A stretch of DNA of 64,000 bases from Meghimatium bilineatum (taxonomy: Eukaryota > Mollusca > Gastropoda > Stylommatophora > Philomycidae). The translations under genes were made by a program, and so were the position numbers. Positions 1 to 47,961 of the stretch are shown one piece after another. Position 1 is the first letter of the stretch; the number at the start of each line of letters is the position of its first letter. The stretch is taken from contig CM067317.1 of the NCBI GenBank assembly GCA_034231615.1, positions 49,992,282 through 50,056,281 on the forward strand, in the 5' to 3' direction. The notes beneath the pieces are model-generated. The model was not told where the DNA came from and ran no database searches. It saw nothing but the letters and a program-made list of their open reading frames with translations.

Positions 1-29
1 GAACAATGAATGTCTAGTATATATCAATA

Positions 30-478
30 TATATATATTCTGTTGTGCTGTATGGTTGTGAGAGTTGAACACTCACTGCGGGCATGGAGAGAAGGTTACA
101 GGCTTTCGAGTACAAATGCTACAGATGAATTCTACAAATTTCCTATAGGGAGCATAAGACCAATGTATATGTAAGAAATAAAGTAGAGATGTGTGCAGGT
201 GTTCAGGAACCATTGCTTTCAATAGTGAAACGATAAAAACTAGCATGGTTTGGGCACGTATGCAGTCATGATTCCTTGTCAAAAACAATACTGCAGGAAA
301 CTGTTGTAGGAGGGAGAAGCAGAGGAGGGCAAATAAATGCGTGGACAGACATCAAGGAATGGACAGAACAAGATATTTCCACACTCATCTGCATCGCTGA
401 GGATATAATTTGCTAGAGGACTCCGTGTGCTGAAGCAACCAATGTGGTACCCCTACGACCCTGAAGGGGTTTATTGAT
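30..478 (+). mobile_element. LINE 3' end (family C, RTE/CR1-like C-terminal region), degraded
   Basis: In the frame starting near 52 the translation gives YGCESWTLTAGMERRLQAFE, CYRRILQISYREHKTN, then LAWFGHVCSHDSLSKTILQE and GRSRGGQINAWTDIKEWT. This is the C-terminal region typical of invertebrate endonuclease-RT LINEs. One stop interrupts it. A TTGATTGATGATAT tail follows at about 471. The element is 5'-truncated at the window edge. Confidence 0.75.
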
Positions 479-1489
479 TGATGATATATCATTATCATCT
501 TAGAATGTCCTAAGGCAGGGTCATATAAATGATACTCTTGGGATGGAAGGGTAAAAGGAGGTTTAAAAAACCCTTCCGTCTCATTTATGTGGAAAACCTT
601 TTAAGAGTTACGCTTCTGCCGGTTGTTTTTAAAATTTTTATTACTAAATATGTTAAGTAGGGGGGGGGGGGGGTTAAACCCTAACACACCCACCACCAAA
701 CCATTCCTATACGCTTGAACATTATTATAATGTATGCCTTATTCCATCTTAAAGACAGTTATTTAGCAGGTGTTTTGAGTGGCATGACCACAGATGCTGA
801 ACGCAGAAGAAGAAGAAGATGCTGAGTGTGTGTCTTAGATCTTTTATATAATATCAAGTATCATAAAAGTTAAAGCAACGATCATTGAGAAATAACGCAT
901 AACAATGAGAATTTAACGGTATCATACATTTTTATTGAATTAAAAATAGAAAATCATAAATTATGATTAAGAATGAAATTGTCATTCAAATACTAATAAT
1001 AGTATCTTAGATACAGTATTACTCATTAAAATCATATACTATCTCATCTTGCTCTGCTATTCTAAAAAAAAAAAGGAAAAATTATATCCTCAAATGTTTT
1101 TACTCTATTTTATTAATATAAATGTAAAATAATGTCAAAATAAATTTCAATATTTTAAAATCCATGATTCGTAAGACCTGTCAAATTCCACAGCAGATCT
1201 ATATCGCTTGATTATTACAACTCACCCGTAAGCGTAGGACATCGTCAGTGTTTATTCGTGTTACATAGCAACAACGGATACATAAATTAGAATCGCAGTT
1301 AAATTTTCTAGAGTCAGCATTGGTTGACTACAACATTGAATTAACTGGCGACTGCGTGCAGTAAAACTGCTTACCGTATAGTATAGAATATATATTTAAA
1401 TATTTATATTTAAATAAAATATGTAAAGTGTTAAATAACAGTTTTATTCAAAGTAAATGTTGATTTGTTACATCTTGTATGTGTTTAGA
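479..1489. other. AT-rich intergenic stretch, nothing recognised apart from simple sequence
   Basis: It contains a 13-base G run near 660-673 and a very short GAA-rich insertion at 801-816. No coding signal is seen. Confidence 0.5.
801..816 (+). mobile_element. Possible 16-bp residue of a retroposon 3' end with TSD
   Basis: The sequence acgcagaagaagaaga matches the 3' terminus of the local SINE families. It is flanked by direct repeats agatgctga at 792-800 and 817-825. It looks like an extreme 5'-truncated insertion. With so few bases, chance cannot be excluded. Confidence 0.35.
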
Positions 1490-2124
1490 AATGGCATTAA
1501 CCTACAGACTAAGCTGAAAGTTTACAGAGCAGTGGTACTTCCAGTGCTGCTTTACGCTAGTGAAACATGGACTGTGTATAGACGGCATGTGAAAAACTCA
1601 ATCATTTTCATGCAAATTGTCTCAGAAAAGTTATGAACATCAGATGGCACGACAAGATTCCAGATACCACTGTCCTTGATAGAGCTGGTATCTCAATCAT
1701 TGACACGATCCTAATGCAGACACAGATTCGTTGGGCAGGTCATTTGGTGCTTATGCCAGACCATCGTCTGCCAAAGATACTTCTCTATGGTGAGCTAGAG
1801 AAGGGAATACGATCTCAAGGTGGCCAAAGGAAGCGCTACAAGGACTCGTTAAAGAACTCACTGAAAGTCTTTGAAATAGACCACGATATATGGGAAGAAC
1901 TTGCACAAAATAGATCTACGTGGCGTTCTAAAATAAAAACTAGCGCATCATCTTGTGAAAAGAAGAGAAATGCAGCAGCTCAACAGCGGAGAGCAGCTAG
2001 AAAGTCACGGATAGACCAAGATCCGTCTACAGTCGTTATTTCATGTCCAAACTGTCCAAGGACATTTACAGCTCGAATAGGGCTCATTAGCCATCTACGA
2101 ACTCATAATCAAGGATATAACTAA
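1490..2124 (+). mobile_element. LINE 3' end with C-terminal zinc finger, one frameshift
   Basis: The translation reads LQTKLKVYRAVVLPVLLYAS and ETWT. A one-base frameshift lies near 1590-1605. The downstream frame runs HDKIPDTTVLDRAGISIID, then RWAGHLVLMPDHRLPKILLY, GGQRKRYKDSLKNSLK and a C2H2-like end CPNCPRTFTARIGLISHLRT. This is the tail of a non-LTR retrotransposon ORF2. The ORF from 1633 is intact to its stop. Confidence 0.8.
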
Positions 2125-2264
2125 AATTGCATTTTCAAAAGTGGATGTAACAAATGGTCATCATCACTTGAGATGGACGAACAACATGTGTTTAAGTAAA
2201 ATTAGTATTTAATACTTTTTTATATTAAAAAAAATATGTTCATTTCTACAAGAATTGCATTCAA

Positions 2265-2815
2265 ATTCAATCCCATATCCTTCGGGGAAACCAAAACTTC
2301 CTAAAATTCACAAGCCTTCTAACCCTGTCAGACCTATTGTCTCTGCGTGCTCCTGCCCTACGGTAGTCATCTCGGACTTCTTGGACTTTCAATCAATAGT
2401 AGAATAACTTCCTACATTTCCTTAAGACACTAACCACGCACTGCCCATCTTGGGTTCCATTTCATTGTCCTCTGCTCATACCTATCGTCTCTTTCTTCTC
2501 GATGTTTGCTCCCTTTACATGTCCATACCTCAATCTGATGGCCTTGGGGTTCTTCCTCGACAAGTACCCTCATCCCCCTGTGTCTACCTCCACTCTCATC
2601 TGTATTGCTGAGCTTGTACTTAACCCTTTGCGTTTGATGGGCTTTTCTTCAACCAGATCAGTAGGGTCGCCATGGGCACTAAGATGGGACCCAGTTATGC
2701 ATGATTGTTTATGAGCTACTTTGAGCACCAGGTGTGGGAGTCATATGGTGGGCCCTTTCCATTGATGTTTCCTGCTTATCCCTGGTGAACAACTTGGTGG
2801 CAGTGATCATGGCCC
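2265..2815 (+). mobile_element. Penelope-like retroelement RT fragment, degraded
   Basis: The phrases LPKIHKPSNPVRPIVSACSC-like, SLPTFLKDTNHALPILGS-like, VCSLYMSIP and VAMGTKMGPSY can be read across shifted frames. These are hallmark motifs of Penelope-like reverse transcriptases (palm region before the catalytic DD). The RT is cut off after the GGPFP segment, and no GIY-YIG nuclease was found. Confidence 0.7.
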
Positions 2816-2859
2816 AGTCATCATACAAGTGAATAAAACTATAATTCAAGACCAACTAA

Positions 2860-3670
2860 GCCAAGATAGAACGGAAGAAAGCAAACTGGCACATATATAA
2901 ACACAGACCAAACCTGCTCACAAGCAACATAGGAAATACTAAATAAGGTAGAAAAGTTACTATAAAATACCTAACTAACAATAGCAAAAAAATAAAATAT
3001 ATAGAACAAGGACAATTTTATACGTTGCTGTCTAACCGGCACCTTTTTCACGAAACAAAAAAAATAACCAAAGACACAAAATCATAACAATGCCGACAAC
3101 TAGAAAAGTCATCTCTTTTCTGCATGGCGGATCGTTGCAAGCAACATACATATTATAGGCAAAGACATCAGCACAATTGTCAGGGAGTTTAATAAAGGAA
3201 TGTTTCAGGCAGCTACGGAGACAATACCAAGTGGAGAGAGGAAAAGTTATCCACCATATTGTATTACATACACTCCAAAAACTACATGAAGAATTCACTG
3301 AAGCACGTAATATGGCAGATAATCCCAACAGAACACATCACACTACGAAAGACCAAATCGAAGTTCACTAAAGAAAAAATAGAAACACGAAGGAGACACT
3401 GGAGGGGAAAAAAATTCACAAATTAAATTATTAAAAGGAAGGGAGAAAGTTGTGAAAGCTAACCAAACACATACATGATGATTGCAACTCTTGCGGCAAA
3501 CAATTACTGTGGTTCAGATAAACTCTACATTAGCAAGCAAGAAGCAAACATGCTTGCAGAATCCTACAGAAAAGAAAGTGCCATTACCATCAGTGCATGT
3601 AGACAACGAAATATTCGTTAAGAAATAAACAATGATAAAAACAACAGAAACTGTCCAGATCTTTCTTTTC
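2860..3670. other. Unassigned AT-rich stretch
   Basis: Short open frames exist at 3032-3328 (-) and 3177-3371 (+). They overlap antisense and resemble nothing I recognise. No repeat family could be assigned. Confidence 0.4.
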
Positions 3671-3873
3671 TCTGTGTAGCTGCACAATACCTTGCAGCGT
3701 CAGGGGTAGAAGAGTTCTTTGGAAATGACTTTTATATGTTTGTTTTCGTTGACTTTTATTTCTGCCTATTGTTTATCCTCAGGTGGAAGCTAGTTGATAG
3801 TATCCACACTTGCCGTTAATCATAGGGATGGGAGCTGTAAGTTTCTGTTAAATGCCAGATGTGATACCTGAGT

Positions 3874-4959
3874 GGCAGCCAAAATGCTCATAAATTGCTT
3901 GCCAAGTCACAATAGACATGTAGTCTTTCTAACGGATGCAAAGTCAGTATTGCAGGCATTGAAAGGTCCAAAGAACATGAGCATAAAATACGGCCTGCTT
4001 ACTACACATCAGCAGTGCTACCAAAGAAACAGTACTGCAGTTGATCCCTGGTCACTGTTGCATTCCTGGAAATTAAAAATCTGATCTCCTGGCAAGGAAA
4101 GGGGGATCATTTGAACAAATAGAAAGTGATAATACGTACTATAAATGCAAGATCATGTTTGTTTGTTTTGCGTTCGCTCCATTGTAACCATCACGGATAT
4201 CCGTGCAATTTCCGCCGGGATCGTGATTACGTTGTGCCACCGTTATGCGCATTGTATGCCTAGCACATCCGATTTCGGCATGTAGGCCGCCCCTCCAATG
4301 TTCGTACTGGACTGACTAGCTTCATTGTATGTCGACAGTGTCGCTATAAGTGGTGATGCTGGTGGTGTTGGAGATATTGTCTGTCTCTTGTGCAGTCAAA
4401 TCTCTTTCCATCTGCTACCTCCACATTCTCGGACACGATCCCCAAATGATTTGGCCAGAATCAGCTCGTGCTGCTGTATTTCTGTTTCCAGGGTGCACCG
4501 CGTGGAGGTACATTTGGGATCTTGTTATCTGCTAACCCTGGGTCCGCCTAGAGTAATGCGTTCCCTTTGCACCCCGCAAGATCATGTTAAAATCATACTA
4601 TAAGTGGAAGCAGATACCAAACTGTAGAACTAAATTACCCCTACCATCAAATGCCACGCAAGGAACAAACCATCATCTTCAGACTACGAACCGGTTTCAA
4701 CAGACTGAGAAGTCACATGTTCTGAAAGCTGAAGATTGGCGAGACAGACCTGTGCAACTGTTGACTGAGCCCAGAGACTGTAGAACACATTCTTCATGCC
4801 TGCAACTCTTCCAAGAAGAGAGGGAGAAAATATGGCCTACTGAGACGGCACTACTTCCAGACTTTAGGGATTCAATGGATGACCTGAAGCGAATCACACA
4901 ATTCATTGAAGCTATTGGCTCTGTAACCTGATATCTGACTGAAGAGCGAACAAGAAGAA
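3874..4959 (+). mobile_element. 5'-truncated family-B LINE 3' end (RNase H and zinc-finger tail), split by a SINE
   Basis: It is flanked by an 11-bp TSD gatacctgagt (3863-3873 and 4960-4970). It contains RNase H remnants (TDAKSVLQALKG) and the ADLLARKGG-type end. After the SINE, the C-terminal zinc-knuckle region matches the copy at 38110-38565 (HCNCGLSPETAEHILHACQ there). It ends GAGCGAACAAGAAGAAG, the same kind of terminus the SINEs carry. Confidence 0.85.
4160..4575 (-). mobile_element. SINE family S, long form, with 13-bp TSD
   Basis: The TSD gcaagatcatgtt is at 4147-4159 and 4576-4588. The element is minus-oriented: its A/C-rich tail lies at the left end, the core GCCGAAATCGGATGTG (minus strand) at about 4262-4281, and the 5' part extends to 4575. 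It interrupts the family-B LINE fragment, so it is younger than that insertion. A 5' fragment of the same family lies near 41400-41515. Confidence 0.85.
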
Positions 4960-6699
4960 GATACCTGAGTCCGTGTTTGTGGAGTTTGGTCGTGATGTTA
5001 TCGGTCCATCTTTTTCTGGATCTAACATATTTATTCCTGTTATCCATCGTTTTGCATGATCTTCCACTGGCTTTGTATCGAATGTTTCTGTATAGCAATC
5101 CTTTTTGAGAGATACTGTCTGATGGTAGTCTGGAAGCACGTCAAAACCACTTAATATGTTGTCTTCTGGTATAATACTGGTTGGCATTGTGTTTGTTTGT
5201 CTTCTGATGTTTTAATTTCTGATTCTATCTCTTATTGAGCGAGAAAGATACATTTCATAAATCCTAAAAATTCTACGTAGGCATGTAATTTCTGTTGTAA
5301 CAAGTTTTCTTTTTGCTTCTGTTATTAGTGTTCACGTTTGTTATAGGTAGCATATTGATGATATGATGATAGTTTTATGTAGTGCGGTTTTTGTGATCAT
5401 GTTTACATTTTTTTTTAATATGAGACATCTGTCCTAAGATCTGGTATGCTATCTTCATCTATGTTGGATTTCTTTGGTGTTTTTACCATTTGATGATATG
5501 ATGCTTTCAAGATAAGTGAATTCTTTCGTTATTGGTTATCGATGAGAATAACAGTGTTTCTTTCTGTTTCTGTGATTGACATTATCTCGGTTTTTGTATG
5601 TGTTTATCTTCATGTTAAAGTACCCTACATGTTGTGTAAAATCTATTTATATGTTGTAGTAGTTGTTCTGCTGATGTTAACATTATTGCTTCATCGTCTA
5701 TAAAAAAAGAAGTTCGCTCAGGAAGTTGTCTAGGTTGTCTTCCTCATTGGTGTTGGTAATTTACATATATTTTACAATCAATAAATGTGATGACTAGCAA
5801 GGAAGATAGAACGCATCCATGTAGCACGTCGGAGTGTATTTAGAATTTGTCTGAAAGCCCTACACTAGTTCTAACTGCACATTGACTACCTGTGTAACTA
5901 CTCCTGCACAAGTTGATTAGGTGTTGTGGAACCCCTTATTGTGATAGTATTTTCCATAGTTTTATTCTGTCTGCTCTGTTGAATGGATTTTTCTTGGTCG
6001 ACGAACACGATACACAATTCTTAGTTATTTTCAGTTGTATTTTGTTTTATTTTTTGTGCCAGTTGTCTGAATGTAAAAATACCATCTGTACAGCTCTTGT
6101 TCTTACAGAATATCATTTGAGTGGTGTTAAGTTGTGGTTCGATGAATACTGGTAATCTTCTTTCTAGGATTCTTTTAAAAATGTGTCCAGTGTTGCTTAG
6201 AAGTGAAATACATCTGTATTTTGCAAAATCTCTTTCGATGCCTTTTTTCTTCCAAACAGTTATTTTTACAGCATTTCCCCAGTCTTCTGGTGTTCCTTGT
6301 GTATTCCATGTTATATTTAAACAGCATATGTAACCATTTTATTCATATATCTGCTTCTGCTTTGATTAATTCTACTTGCAGGTTTATGTTACGGGGTCCT
6401 AGGGCTTTGTTTGATGGAGCCGTTTGTATGGCATTTTCTATTTCTGCTACTAATATGTTTGGTTCTAACACTTCCATTATATTGTTTACAATGTTGTCGT
6501 ATCCTCCGCCATTTAGATGCAGCAATTCTTTAAAATACTGTTGCTACCTTTCCGTGATTCTTTACTAGTCACTCGTTGTCCTTCCATTTTCATAATTTAT
6601 TATTTCGGTTGGTTCATATTTATCTTCCCTTTTTCTCATATTCTTAATTGTCGTGCATAATTTATTTGGTGCTGATGCATGTTAGGGGATTAGCCAACA

Positions 6700-6995
6700 A
6701 CCTGTCAACTGTAAAATGTTCAAGTGCTGCAGTAAAACTGGGCGTGAACACATCAACAATCTGCGTCTTACTCAATATGACAAAAAAAAGGATATAACTA
6801 TGGTTACAGAAAGAATGATGTTTTGTAGTCAAAGCAGAAAAGAAGGCGTAGAACTGATATCTCGAGTGAGTACAATGACACGGATTCCAGAGTTAATGAG
6901 AAAAATGGAAGATCTAGAACTACTGAGAGAAGAGAGACTATGAAAGTTCGCACTGATATTGAATAAGGCATTGCTTGGAAAGATATGCCTAATTG
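6700..6995. other. Unassigned stretch with a 75-codon open frame
   Basis: The frame 6716-6943 (+) is Lys/Glu/Arg-rich with no recognised motif. It sits between LINE remnants and may be a fragment of one. No function is proposed. Confidence 0.25.
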
Positions 6996-7180
6996 TATGC
7001 GCCTCTTGGCCTGGTATCTCTGACTTCAGCATCTGCGCTTGGACAGGACTGTGGACATGCTCAATATTGGGTTGGCCCGACCAGTCTTAGTTTCCAGTCT
7101 CTGTTAGCTAGGTTAAGCCAACTTCAAGGAGTTGGTCTCGATGGGAAGACACGCAGATGGAATCTAAGGATATAGTAGAC
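6994..7180 (+). repeat. Dispersed repeat M, copy 1
   Basis: It shares gcctcttggcctggtatctc and a tail aacttcaaggagttggtctc with 19465-19635. No TSD was seen. The element class is unknown. Confidence 0.6.
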
Positions 7181-7544
7181 AGGGAAAAAATCCCAATTGA
7201 ATACAGCTCTTATGGAAATCTTCTTCTTATATTGATGATGGCTTATACTATTCCCCGGGTGGACAGATTAAAAGTGATGATGTGCTTTTGATATAACAAT
7301 ACTTCTATATATTTATATTGTCCTTTCTCTGGTTTTAGTGTAATGCGTCTCGGGATTGAATGACGACCCGTTTTCGGGCTGTGGTACGTTTGGTCGCTTG
7401 GTGTGCAGTAATATTGTGACGTCTCAGAACGTTGGTAACTTCTTCAATTTACCTTGTGATAATACTTGGCCAATGACATTTATTTCTTCCAGAGTTGAAG
7501 GGAGAATTATACCAGCTCTGGAAATATAGGCCTAGGTGACATAA

Positions 7545-8145
7545 GTCTATAGATCACATAATCAACATCTGACTGGGAATTTGAGTCTGCATACGGCTGC
7601 TGGAACGGAGAGACATGCATTGGCCAGAGACATGTTCATACATTCTTTGATGTCGCTGGTACATTGTCTTCTTGGCCTTCCTCTTCTTCTCTCGCATGAC
7701 ACTGTCCTCTAAAGTCAGCTTTTCATCATGTCGCTTTAAGTGTGCAAAATACTGTAGCTTCCTTCCCATGATGGTATTTAGAAGCCACACTTAATTTAGT
7801 TTCATAATTTTCAAAATTTCTATGTTCTTTTTCTCTGTGCACGATATTCGTATGATCTTTCTGTCTATCTGTTCACTAAACCCTTTGTTACCTTTCAGCG
7901 CCAGGGTTAGAAGAGTTTTCTAGAGACGGCCATCTTTTGAGCTGAGTATATTGTGAAATTTGTCGCCCCCTTTTATTTCGGTGATCCATCGTTTTCGTGG
8001 CCGGCCTATAGGTCTGCCTTCACTGTATCAGTGTAGCATAGCTTGTTCAGTCCGCAAATATTGTAGCATATTTAATGTGATGTTTTCGGATTCGATGTTT
8101 AGCGTTTGTCTTCGGAAACCCTCAACTTTACTACGAGCAATTTGA
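7545..8145 (-). mobile_element. LINE tail fragments (family C then family A), minus strand
   Basis: The minus frame 7790-7554 reads WLLNTIMGRKLQYFAHLKRH, close to the WLLNTILKKKLVFFGHIKRH of the copy at 23374. From about 8060 down to 7870 the minus strand gives GRPRKRWITEIK and the CTCTAAC-CCTGGCGC end of family A. So two decayed LINE tails are abutted. Confidence 0.65.
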
Positions 8146-8458
8146 TTTCTCATTGTCGGATTGCTAATCCTGTCGCAGTGTTGTATCAGGTAAACCTCAC
8201 CTGGCTACTAGGTGATCTCTAATTAACACAACACATCAATGAGTCCACTTATTCCAGATGAAGAATCACGAAACACCGAACTACGCGCCCATTTGTGATG
8301 ATCTTTCTGTAGCATGTCATTTCAAATTAATATATTCTTCTGGATATTGTCTTGTTTAAAGTCTAAGTTGCGTATCCATAGTAATTAAAGCAAAATCTTC
8401 AAAATAAAAAAGGTTTTTTTTTAAAAAAAACATATGTTTTTAAAAAAAACAACCATAT

Positions 8459-8665
8459 CATTTATTAATGCCGTAGGGGTGTGAGATGTTAGCGATCTAA
8501 AATTTCAGAGGCTCTGCAAATGAGGGCTGTAGCCATATCCTCTTCCTCGCAGTCTTTACTTCCCGGATTAATCCGGTACCCATTTAAGACTGGGTCGACC
8601 TGAGAGCCGTTGCGATCTGAAAAACATTTCCACCTCAACTGGGGAATGAACTTCTAGGCCCGTGT
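8459..8665 (-). mobile_element. tRNA-derived SINE family T, copy 1
   Basis: It matches the copy at 42808-43070 along its length, including the tail attaataaatgatat (minus strand) and the block cctgggtc-gaccc. The better-preserved second copy shows the tRNA-like head. Confidence 0.65.
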
Positions 8666-8725
8666 ACCCTGATGCTTGTTTCTAATCAAGAAATGAATCT
8701 TTTTATTCCAAGAGTTATCAATGTT

Positions 8726-9307
8726 AGGAAGCATTATATCGAGTGAAGGGAAAACCAGTAAAGAGATACAAAATAGATGCAACAAAACATACCAGATCCT
8801 AGGACAGGTGACACGTATTTTCAAGAACAGAAATGTAAACATAGACACTAAAGTTGCATTATACAAGACTATTATTATTCCATCAATATGCTACCAGTGC
8901 CAAACCTGGACAATGACAGCACAAGGCAAAAGAAAAATAGTGACAACAGAAATGACATGTCTGCGAAGAATACTCGAAGTGTCATTAAGAGATAGAATTG
9001 GAAACGATAACATCAGACAGATAACCAAAACAATGCCAGTATTGGAACACATCAAAAGACAACAGATCAAGTGGTTTTCACACGCTTCCAGACTACCGAC
9101 ATATAGCATGCCACACATGGCCATGACATATAGACATAACGGTTATAAAGCCAGAGGCAGACCATGTAAAAGATGGATCACAGAAATCAAAGAAGCCACA
9201 GGAACAAGCTTACAAACAGCGCACAAGAAGGCCATCTCCAGAGAACTCTTCCACCCCTGACGCCGCAAGGCAAACAAGGGACACAGCGTATAGATAGATG
9301 GATAGAT
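8726..9307 (+). mobile_element. 5'-truncated family-A LINE tail with 13-bp TSD
   Basis: The TSD agttatcaatgtt is at 8713-8725 and 9308-9320. The open frame runs LGSIISSEGKTSKEIQNRCN, TKVALYKTIIIPSICYQCQT, TCLRRILEVSLRDRIGN, KWFSHASRLP and RGRPCKRWITEIKEATG, with a stop at 9258-9260. The element ends in a TAGA/GATA tandem tail as RTE-type LINEs do. The ATG at 8721 belongs to the TSD, not the element. Confidence 0.9.
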
Positions 9308-9324
9308 AGTTATCAATGTTTTTT

Positions 9325-9455
9325 ATGAGAAACACGGACTCAGTACGACTCAGGCATCACATCTGGCCTTGAACAGAAACTTACAGCTCCAATCCCTACG
9401 CTTAAAGGTAAGTGTGGATGCTATCAATCAGCTTCCTCATGGGGATAGACAATAG
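9325..9455 (+). repeat. Dispersed repeat K, upstream of PMPCB
   Basis: The reverse complement of 3765-3870 joined to 4970-5000 matches this stretch, for example cttacagctccaatccc and gtgtggatgctatcaatcag. The other copy is split by the family-B LINE insertion. It lies about 100 bp before the PMPCB start codon. Confidence 0.65.
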
Positions 9456-9550
9456 ATAAATGTTTTATTTCGTACATTTCGCCGGAGAACTGTATAGTTT
9501 TACAAGATATAATTTCCAGTTTCAATTTTGACTATCTTTTCTTTAAAAAA
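9456..9550 (+). promoter_or_regulatory. Putative PMPCB 5' flank / 5' UTR
   Basis: Only 95 bp of unique sequence separates repeat K from the ATG. No TATA box or initiator is distinctive. If the first exon is coding exon 1, the promoter must lie here or overlap the retroelement cluster. Confidence 0.3.
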
Positions 9551-46477
<36,927 letters not shown>

Positions 46478-47075
46478 CAGCATAAAGCAGATTTATTATT
46501 GTTTTCTCTCATATTTGTTACTGTTTTGTCGCAATGGTTTGTCTTTAAGATTGAGATAATTGTTCATGAAATATTTCCCCATTCTTCTGAACATAGTTAT
46601 TTGTTATTATTTATTGCTGCAAGACATGTATGATTTTATCTCTAGTGTTTCCTAATTGATTTCAATTGAAGCTCACTCCCATACAATCCAAGAAATCTGT
46701 CCGTGATTGTTTACTTCAAGGATTGCAATTAAATTTGTTTACATATTGTAGGGAAAATTAATTATGATAAATGGATTAACAAAAATATCCATAGTTAATG
46801 TAACAGTTATAGAATCATACTGTGATGAATTCGATCTCACTGTACAATAGAAGGAAATGAGTGTTCTTATCACTAGCCAAGGAAGGTACCAACATTAAAC
46901 AACTTGATATACCAATCTGCATTCACTTGGAAAAGCCATGATGAATGCACAAAGAATAACTTATCTTCACTTCATATTTTGCCATTGAGCGACCTTCATT
47001 TTCGATATAAAAGCGGTTGAAAAATTTTCTATGCTTTATATATGAATCCCTTCCAAGAACATAAATGATACATAG
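46478..47075 (+). other. Presumed PMPCB 3' UTR
   Basis: This AT-rich, repeat-poor stretch follows the stop codon. A variant poly(A) hexamer ATTAAA lies at 46728-46733. No clear AATAAA plus GT-rich pair is decisive, so the transcript end is not set. Confidence 0.35.
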
Positions 47076-47079
47076 TAGT

Positions 47080-47225
47080 GTCTGCCAAAGACGGGTGTGT
47101 CAGGCCATTGTGCTAATAAAAGAGATGCAATGCATTACCATTCTGCTGGACTACGTCCTACTGTAAATCTAGTAGGACCATTGTCTTGCTACATGATCCA
47201 GCAGGAGTTTGAGAATGAAAGCAGA
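47080..47225 (+). mobile_element. SINE family H copy
   Basis: It has ccaaagacgggtgtgtcagg, ccattgtgctaataaaag and gatccagcaggagtttgaga. Confidence 0.75.
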
Positions 47226-47334
47226 AGATATCTAAATGTGCCAGACTTAGAGATAGCACTAAAGGTATGTAGAGTAGTAGTCAGTGTCATAGCATGCCTA
47301 TCTAGCATTGCCTGTGTTGACAGATGAAAAATGA

Positions 47335-47435
47335 CACTTTTTATCCTTCAGCGCATGATGTAGGAAGTTTTGGGGTGGAGTTGACTGCCTTCATCCCATA
47401 TATGGTCAAAGTGACCAAGAAGTTTTCTAGTGGCT
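47335..47435 (+). mobile_element. SINE family G fragment
   Basis: It contains ttttggggtggagttgactg and atatggtcaaagtgacc. Confidence 0.5.
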
Positions 47436-47793
47436 GGGTGGACCATAGTTTTTTAAAATCTATTACTTATGTGTCATGTAGACATTGAACCCAAGTCATT
47501 TGTTGGCGAATGAGCCACCATGCTTCTTTCTGACTCCATATCTTTAGTAGTCCTTGTATTCTTCTGCCATGAAAAAATATATTGTGACTTTCTGCCATCT
47601 CATTCATGACACATTAGGGTCACACCTGTGAATATTTCTTCTAGAATTCAAAGAAATGTTATTTCAAGAATGATTTGTTAGAATTGTTGGGTGTTGGTGA
47701 ACAATAATTTTCTATATGTTAGAATAGTTTTGATTTTAGTAAATCATGAATTTAGGGAGCTACAGTGGCAATCTGGTCTGGTGATTATTGTTT

Positions 47794-47950
47794 CTTCTTC
47801 TTCTTCTGCGTTCATTCTCAAACTCCCACTGGATATCTCTTGTATCAGGACCATGGCCCTATTAGATTTCCAGGATGTATTCCAGAGAATGGAAATGCGT
47901 TTGTCGCCGTTTTATTTGTGCCAATGGCCTGACACATCCGTCTTCGGCGG
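47794..47950 (-). mobile_element. SINE family H, short form, 11-bp TSD, minus strand
   Basis: The TSD gattattgttt is at 47783-47793 and 47951-47961. It starts with CTT repeats and tgcgttcattctcaaactcc, and its 5' end is the core ggcctgacacatccgtcttc followed by ggcgg. At 157 bp it is complete. Confidence 0.9.
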
Positions 47951-47961
47951 GATTATTGTTT

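Larger units (their letters stand above)
3680..6660 (-). mobile_element. Old family-A LINE (RTE-like), interrupted by a family-B LINE fragment
   Basis: The minus strand, reading leftward from 6660, shows decayed RT: EIENAIQTAPSNKALGPRN, LWKILSQ, GVPQHLINL, then a DVLHGCVLSSLL block matching the VRQGCVLSPLLF motif. Then come SIISSNGK, AYQILGQ and a KASGRSCKTMD segment similar to the intact tail at 8726-9307. The end (CTCTTCTACCCCTGACGC on the minus strand) lies near 3690-3730. The stretch 3874-4959 is a later insertion. Many stops and frameshifts show it is old. Confidence 0.7.

Noticed and set aside
660-674. Poly-G runs (also 33240, 49456, 53893) as G-quadruplex regulatory elements
   Set aside because: They are single homopolymer runs, not several spaced G tracts, and have no gene nearby in three of four cases.
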